A stretch of DNA of 21,775 nt. It comes from Thioalkalivibrio sp. (GTDB taxonomy: Bacteria > Pseudomonadota > Gammaproteobacteria > Ectothiorhodospirales > Ectothiorhodospiraceae). The notes under the pieces are model-generated. The model was not told where the DNA came from. It searched no databases and was given only the letters and a program-made list of their open reading frames with translations. Shown piece after piece: positions 18,301 through 21,775 of this stretch; position 1 is the stretch's first letter, and every line of letters begins with the position of its first letter. The stretch spans positions 1 to 21,775 of the forward strand of contig SLHN01000144.1 of the NCBI GenBank assembly GCA_007136145.1, written 5' to 3'. A program made the translations under genes and the position numbers.

Positions 18301-18687
18301 CCGGGGCATGCGTTCATGGACACTTTTTTCATGGACGCAAAGTTCACCGCGACTTCGATGATCGGGATGATCGCGCTGGCGGGTATCATCGTTCGCAACT
18401 CGATCCTCCTGGTGGATTTCATCAACTTCGAGATCCGTCGCGGGGTCGAGGTCTCCGAGGCGGTGGTCAATGCCGGGGCCGTCCGCGCGAAGCCGATCGT
18501 GTTGACCGGACTGGCAGCGATGGTCGGCGCCGGTTTCATCATCGATGACCCGATCTTCAGCGGTCTGGCGGTCTCGCTGATCTTCGGTATCCTGATCTCC
18601 ACCATGCTGACGCTGGTGATCATCCCGGTGCTGTACTACCTCTATGTCCGCTCGCGGGTGGAACTGATCAAGTCGCAGCCGGCCTGA
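15385..18687 (+). CDS. RND efflux permease subunit
   Basis: This 1100-residue inner-membrane transporter is of the AcrB/HAE1-like RND superfamily and uses the proton gradient to expel substrates via the adaptor encoded upstream. TM1 lies near residues 28-47, followed by a large periplasmic loop. The TM4 proton-relay pair D431/D432 sits in SIGILVDDAIVVVENIHRH. The second half repeats the plan, with a second periplasmic loop (about 600-920) and TM10 carrying GIIVRNSILLVDF. At the place of the conserved AcrB Lys940 there is Arg1004, a basic substitution seen in some RND branches. The opening block PREEEPQINV is typical of this subgroup. No outer-membrane factor gene follows, so an unlinked TolC-like channel is expected. 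Drug versus metal or other substrate is undecided. Confidence 0.95.
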   Translation: MSEEAKSQGDQPMGISGRIAEKFLTTQITPLLALVGLLLGAFAIMITPREEEPQINVTIADVFIPFHGATAEEVSQLVATPAEQVLSEIEGIDDIYSTSQPNMAKITVQFKVGENRTDALVRLYTQVFSNQDWLPQNLGVGEPLIKPMGIDDVPIVTVTLWTEDETRGGHDLSAVAHAIESELKRVPGTRDIYTVGGPDHVVHVRFRPEALAGHNLSVGDLRNALQASNFSRDAGVLYRDNNEVLVQAGDFITRPQDFAALVVGMNDGRPVYLSDVAEVVQGPGYATQRVSFGFGAASDREAHFGEMHPAVTVAIAKQPGTNAVDIANSLEQRLEQLRGTYIPDGVEVNITRNYGATADYKAKTLITKLIFATSSVVILVWIALGWREAFIVGTAVVITLAITLFASWAWGFTLNRVSLFALIFSIGILVDDAIVVVENIHRHMSMGRKKFLEAIPEAVDEVGGPTILATFTVIAALLPMAFVTGLMGPYMSPIPINASLGMIISLAVAFVVTPWLTYKVLRRHAERHEQAILAGNEEHSAETASKQLMRIFNLILRPFLGTTAKAKVARLAMFVGTLVLILGSVSLVYFQVVVLKMLPFDDKGEFQVVLDMPEGTSLEHTKQVLSEMGDYIKGIPEVTDVQIYAGTAAPINFNGLVRQYYLREGSNVGDIQVNLTAAADRKRKSHDIALAARPEINAIADRHGARVKVVEVPPGPPVMSPIVAEIYGPDYAGQIEIAKKVREVFENTRYITDIDDSVEYPGPKYILRVDRERAARLGVSQQAVVSAVTTALSGEDVTFLYGTNVKYAVPVRLQFEEADLASLDAVMGLHVRAQNGTLVPISEVVNVVDTTREHSIHHKNLLPVVYVVGDQAGGVDSPLYGMFELFAQLREMPMAFGEPLTQLFIAQPDNPYNFSLKWDGEWQVTYETFRDMGIAYSVGLLLIYLLVVVQFRSYMVPLIIMAPIPLTVIGVMPGHAFMDTFFMDAKFTATSMIGMIALAGIIVRNSILLVDFINFEIRRGVEVSEAVVNAGAVRAKPIVLTGLAAMVGAGFIIDDPIFSGLAVSLIFGILISTMLTLVIIPVLYYLYVRSRVELIKSQPA

Positions 18688-18699
18688 TCGGATTGGAAA

Positions 18700-18735
18700 C
18701 GTTCCCGCAGCCGGGTCTCCGGTCTTGCGGGAACG
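18700..18735 (+). other. Inverted repeat between permease and hydrolase genes
   Basis: Perfect 10-base arms CGTTCCCGCA (18700-18709) and TGCGGGAACG (18726-18735) enclose a 16-base loop that can itself pair as CCGG-GTCT-CCGG (18711-18722). The stem should be stable in RNA. No T run follows, so it may mark an mRNA 3' end or processing point between the efflux operon and the hydrolase gene rather than an intrinsic terminator. Confidence 0.5.
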
Positions 18736-18771
18736 CGGCCGGCGCCAGCGGGCTTCCGTGGAGGACTGAGC

Positions 18772-19593
18772 ATGTGGCGATCCCTGCTGAACCTGGTGCT
18801 GATCGTGGCGGGTGGCTACGCGTTCCTGGTCGCGTTCGTCTACCTGACCCAGGACCAGATGGTCTATTTTCCGACCTCGTCGCTGATCACCACCCCGGCG
18901 GCTCACGGTCTGGAATACGAGGACGTGACGCTCGTCGCCGACGACGGGGTGCGTCTTCATGCCTGGTTCCTCCCCGCGCCCGATGCGCGCGCGACAGTGC
19001 TGTTCTTCCACGGCAACGGCGGCAATCTCTCCTATCGCATCGACTCGCTGCGGATCTTCCACGACCTCGGCCTGTCCGTGCTGATCCTCAGCTATCGCGG
19101 TTACGGACGCAGCGAAGGCCGACCCAGCGAGGCCGGGACGCGTCGGGACGCGACCGCTGCGTGGAGGTACCTGCGCGAGCAGCGTGGCATCCCGGCTGAA
19201 CGCATCGTCGTGTTCGGTCGCTCGCTGGGTGCCGCGGTGGGCGCGGAACTCGCCGCGCGCGAGCGCCCGGGCGCGGTGATTCTCGAATCCGCCTTCACCA
19301 GCGCCGCGGACCTCGGTGCCGACGTCTATCCGTGGTTGCCGGTGCGCTGGCTGATCCGCTACGAATACGATATCCGGGGCGCGCTGCGCGACATCGATGC
19401 CCCGGTGTTGATCGCTCACAGCCGCGACGACGAAATCGTGCCTTTCCACCACGCCCGGGAACTGCTGGCAACCGCCGGCGCGAACGCCACGCTGCTGGAA
19501 ATGCGCGGCGGCCACAACGACGGCTTCCTGCGCACCGGCGACGCCTACCGGCAGGGGCTGCAGGATTTTCTCGACCGACACTTCGCCCGATAA
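18772..19593 (+). CDS. Membrane-anchored alpha/beta hydrolase (Bem46/YfhR-like)
   Basis: This 273-residue protein has one N-terminal hydrophobic segment (LLNLVLIVAGGYAFLVAFVY, about 5-24), then an alpha/beta hydrolase domain. The oxyanion motif is HGNGGN (80-85). The nucleophile is Ser151 in FGRSLGAA (GxSxG). The acid is Asp219 or Asp220 in HSRDDEIVPF and the base is His248 in GGHNDGF. The combination matches the Bem46/YfhR-type serine hydrolases, whose natural substrates are poorly known. GGAGG ends about 7 bases before the ATG at 18772, supporting independent translation. It lies 84 bases after the permease, with a strong inverted repeat between. Confidence 0.9.
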   Translation: MWRSLLNLVLIVAGGYAFLVAFVYLTQDQMVYFPTSSLITTPAAHGLEYEDVTLVADDGVRLHAWFLPAPDARATVLFFHGNGGNLSYRIDSLRIFHDLGLSVLILSYRGYGRSEGRPSEAGTRRDATAAWRYLREQRGIPAERIVVFGRSLGAAVGAELAARERPGAVILESAFTSAADLGADVYPWLPVRWLIRYEYDIRGALRDIDAPVLIAHSRDDEIVPFHHARELLATAGANATLLEMRGGHNDGFLRTGDAYRQGLQDFLDRHFAR

Positions 19594-19755
19594 CGTCCCG
19601 CCAGCAAAGGCTTTTGATCCCGCCGCATTCGCGTGTTGATCAGCCACGGATGAACACGGATTGGCCGGGACTTCGCAAGCCATCCTGCCTCTTTCGCCAC
19701 AACCCCATCCGTGGTGATACTGGAAGCGGGCTGGTGTCTTATGAACGGCGGGACG
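19594..19755. repeat. Block bounded by nested inverted repeats
   Basis: Outer arms CGTCCCGCC (19594-19602) and GGCGGGACG (19747-19755) are perfect 9-base inverted repeats. Inner arms CCACGGATG (19644-19652) and CATCCGTGG (19706-19714) are another perfect pair. The two nested pairs give the 162-base block terminal-inverted-repeat symmetry. It lies between the convergent hydrolase and cardiolipin synthase genes and overlaps the last few codons of the latter. The left inner arm is part of CCACGGATGAACACGG, a string I recall as recurring in intergenic regions of many bacteria. It could be a small non-autonomous palindromic element or a two-way terminator. Confidence 0.4.
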
Positions 19756-20929
19756 ATGGGTGTCGCAGGGAGCGTCGGTAGCTCCACTGGATCAGGTAAT
19801 CGTCGAGGCTTCCGGCGACGCGTTCCAGGAACCGTAGCCACAGGCCCCGGTTGCGCCAGGAGGAATCGGTCCACTCCACGCTGTGTTCGAAGTCCGCGCT
19901 GAACAGCGCGGCGAGTTCGCGCGCAAACGCCGGGTCCATCACGGTCTGGTTCGCCTCGAGGTTCCAGCGCAGCGTCCAGTGATCGAGGTTGCTCGACCCG
20001 ATGCTGGCCCAGTCGTCGCAGAGGACCATCTTCGCGTGCAGAAAGCGCGGTTGATATTCGAAGATGCGTACCCCTCCCCGCAACAGACGCCCGTAAAATC
20101 GCCGGCCGGCGTGCCAGACGGCGGGGTGATCGCTGCGCGGGCCGGCGAGCAGCAGACGCACGTCGACGCCGCGTCGCGCGGCCCGGAGCAGGACGCGGCG
20201 CAGGCGGACGGTCGGCACGAAGTACGCGGTGGCGATCCAGACATGCCGGCGCGCCTTGCCGATCGCGGAAAGCACCGAACGCATTACCGGGCGGCCCCCT
20301 GCGTGGTTGTGCCCGACGACCTGCGCATCGGCCGCCCCTGGCAGCGTTCTCGGTGGGCGTTGCGGATCGGCGATGCGTTGCTGGCTCCATTGTTTCCAGC
20401 ATTGCGTGAACAGGGTTTCCCAGTCGGCCACGCAGGGTCCGCTGAGCCCAAGCATCACCTCATGCCAGTGCTGACCGTCCTGCCGTGCGTCCGGAGCGAA
20501 GTCGTCGGTGATCCCCGTACCGCCGACGAACGCGAGTTCGCCGTCCACCGCCAGCAGCTTGCGATGATTGCGCAGCAGGGACAGGCGCCAGCGGCCCAGC
20601 CCCAACGGGTTGTAAAGCGCGATGTGAACCCCGGCCGCGACCAGGCGCGCGCGGTCTTCGCGGGTCAGCCCGCGGCTGCCAAAGTCGTCGAGCAGCAGGT
20701 GGACGGCAACGCCGCGGCGGGCGGCTCCGGAGAGCGCGGCGATGAACAGCTCGGCGGTCGCGCCGGAAGCGAACAGGTACATTTCCAGGAACACGCGTTG
20801 CTTCGCGCCCGCGATCGCGTCGAGCATCGCCGGAATGAACGCCCCGCCGTCGACATGCAGTGTGCAGCTGTGCGGCCCCCTTGGCGGAAAGGCGTTGCGC
20901 TTCGGGAGCAGCGCCAGACCGGGTTTCAC
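19739..20929 (-). CDS. clsB: Cardiolipin synthase B-type phospholipase D family protein
   Basis: This 396-residue enzyme has two phospholipase D HKD motifs: NHRKLLAVDGELAFVGG (H122, K124, D129) and LHAKMVLCDDWASIGSSN (H298, K300, D305). The order and spacing match ClsB (YbhO) of E. coli, which makes cardiolipin by transphosphatidylation and can also form phosphatidylglycerol with other partners. Unlike ClsA it has no N-terminal membrane helices. The GTG at 20929 is chosen because it overlaps the upstream stop as GTGA and the frame further up only mirrors the SpmAB gene. No Shine-Dalgarno is visible, consistent with coupled translation. The last codons run into the nested inverted repeat. Confidence 0.9.
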   Translation of the reverse strand: MKPGLALLPKRNAFPPRGPHSCTLHVDGGAFIPAMLDAIAGAKQRVFLEMYLFASGATAELFIAALSGAARRGVAVHLLLDDFGSRGLTREDRARLVAAGVHIALYNPLGLGRWRLSLLRNHRKLLAVDGELAFVGGTGITDDFAPDARQDGQHWHEVMLGLSGPCVADWETLFTQCWKQWSQQRIADPQRPPRTLPGAADAQVVGHNHAGGRPVMRSVLSAIGKARRHVWIATAYFVPTVRLRRVLLRAARRGVDVRLLLAGPRSDHPAVWHAGRRFYGRLLRGGVRIFEYQPRFLHAKMVLCDDWASIGSSNLDHWTLRWNLEANQTVMDPAFARELAALFSADFEHSVEWTDSSWRNRGLWLRFLERVAGSLDDYLIQWSYRRSLRHPSSRRS

Positions 20930-21775
20930 AGAAACAGCCAGCTCACGATGAACACGGCCGCGATCACCGCGACCACGTCGGCCGACAGCGCAGCGGCCAG
21001 CGTATGCCGGACCCGGCGCACCTGGATCGCGCCGAAATACACCGCGAGCACGTAGAAGGTGGTCTCGGTCGACCCTTGCAGCGTGGACACCAACAGGCCG
21101 ACATAGGTGTCGGGTCCGGTGGCCGGATCCTGCATGATGCCGGCCATGATCCCGTAGGCACCGGAGCCGGACAGGGGCCGCAGCAATGCCATCGGCAGGG
21201 CCTCCGGGGGCAGCCCCAGCGGTGTGGTCCACGGCGCCAGCAAGCCGACGAACACCCCCAGCGCGCCGCTGGCGCGCAGCATGCCGACCGCGACCAGGAT
21301 TGCCACCAGGTAGGGGATGATGCGCAACGCGACCTGAAAGCCCTCCTTCGCGCCCTCGACGAAAACCTCGTAGATGCGCACACCCCGCGCCACGCCGAAC
21401 AGCAGGAAGCCGAGGATCAGTCCCGGGATGATCCACGGAGCAATGGTCTGCCCGTAGAGGATGGTCAGCGGGATGATCGCGAGGACTCCGGCGAGCGCCA
21501 GCGCACTGACCCAGCCCGGATAGCCTTCGATCGGAACCTCGATGTTCAACGGTTGCGGCGCGTCCGGCGGTGTTTCGTTCGCGCGGTCCCTCTCCTGTTC
21601 GCCTTCGGGGACGGGTGCGGTAGCTTGTTCCCGGGTATCCGTAGGCTCCGGTGGTTCCTGCGGGTTGGTCACCGGCGGCGGGAAGAAGCGCTGCAGGACC
21701 AGCGCGCTGGTAATGCCGGTGATGGTCGCGAACAGTGTCGCGAACAGCGTCGTCGGCAGAATGGCGGCGGGTTCC
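20926..21775 (-). CDS. SpmA/SpmB-like nucleoside-recognition membrane protein, partial
   Basis: The reading frame stays open to the window edge, so the gene is 5'-truncated here. The visible part starts with the end of a first hydrophobic domain (LPTTLFATLFATITGITSA, then LVLQRFFPPP), typical of the SpmA C terminus. A proline- and acid-rich linker of about 45 residues follows. Then comes an SpmB-like domain with several membrane helices and the family motifs ALRIIPYLVAILVAVGMLRASG, LRPLSGSGAYGIMAGIM-like and GSTETTFYVLAVYFGA. A single-chain SpmA-SpmB fusion is common in gammaproteobacteria that do not sporulate; the function is unknown (a transport or nucleoside-recognition role is proposed for the domain). 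The internal GTG at 21672 is not the true start. The stop overlaps the clsB GTG. Confidence 0.88.
   Translation of the reverse strand, partial: EPAAILPTTLFATLFATITGITSALVLQRFFPPPVTNPQEPPEPTDTREQATAPVPEGEQERDRANETPPDAPQPLNIEVPIEGYPGWVSALALAGVLAIIPLTILYGQTIAPWIIPGLILGFLLFGVARGVRIYEVFVEGAKEGFQVALRIIPYLVAILVAVGMLRASGALGVFVGLLAPWTTPLGLPPEALPMALLRPLSGSGAYGIMAGIMQDPATGPDTYVGLLVSTLQGSTETTFYVLAVYFGAIQVRRVRHTLAAALSADVVAVIAAVFIVSWLFL

Noticed and set aside
15232..19683. A 1483-codon open frame on the minus strand, antisense to the RND permease and hydrolase genes
   Set aside because: It is in exact codon register with the permease and hydrolase on the plus strand, so it stays open merely because those genes avoid TTA, CTA and TCA codons. 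The deduced protein is rich in His, Arg, Asp and Gln with no recognisable domain.
20930..21436. N-terminal extension of the cardiolipin synthase frame up to 21436
   Set aside because: The added residues are an Arg/Gly/His-rich shadow of the SpmA/SpmB gene in another frame; family length and the GTGA overlap support the start at 20929.

Overview
The window looks like a chromosomal segment of a GC-rich gammaproteobacterium. Hda, DUF2066, DUF2069, TldD/PmbA, and the purM/purN/DUF3108 arrangement are all typical of that class. A Chromatiales/Ectothiorhodospiraceae-like host is plausible, but that is inference and the sequence does not fix a genus. There are no rRNA or tRNA genes, no CRISPR array, and no integrase, transposase or phage genes. 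Most of the window is dense housekeeping DNA, with many genes joined by ATGA/GTGA start-stop overlaps.

Layout. (1) 65-3432, plus strand: the two subunits of the TldD/TldE (PmbA) peptidase, with an unrecognised 87-residue gene between them. (2) 3439-7495, minus strand: purM, then after a 180-nt gap purN, a DUF3108 envelope protein and a pyridine-nucleotide disulfide oxidoreductase. The last three are coupled head to tail. (3) 7834-10249, plus strand: DUF2066 protein, a CDP-alcohol phosphatidyltransferase, and Hda, the DnaA-inactivating replication regulator. The leader of this unit carries a REP-like hairpin. (4) 10238-11549, minus strand: arsC-like, wrbA and DUF2069 genes in a chain of ATGA overlaps. 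(5) 11570-11863, plus strand: acylphosphatase, divergent from arsC with only 20 nt between start codons. (6) 11881-11972: a pair of inverted REP-like hairpins separating acylphosphatase from the convergent proS. (7) 12015-14129, minus strand: proS and a MIF/phenylpyruvate tautomerase homologue. (8) 14130-14332: an AT-rich divergent control region with a perfect 8-bp-arm palindrome. (9) 14333-19593, plus strand: an RND efflux adaptor and permease, then an alpha/beta hydrolase. (10) 19594-19755: a gene-free block bounded by nested inverted repeats. (11) 19739-21775, minus strand: a ClsB-type cardiolipin synthase coupled to a fused SpmA/SpmB-like membrane protein that runs off the right edge.

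Themes: purine synthesis (PurM, PurN), control of replication initiation next to phospholipid synthesis (Hda with a CDP-alcohol phosphatidyltransferase), phospholipid metabolism again at the right end (ClsB), peptide turnover (TldD/E) and efflux. I do not see an obvious new multi-gene system. The points most worth a second look are the oxidoreductase with a mixed Lpd/glutathione-reductase signature and an NADPH-type arginine pair, the palindrome upstream of the RND operon, the REP/BIME-like elements, the MIF homologue, and the unknown gene between tldD and pmbA.
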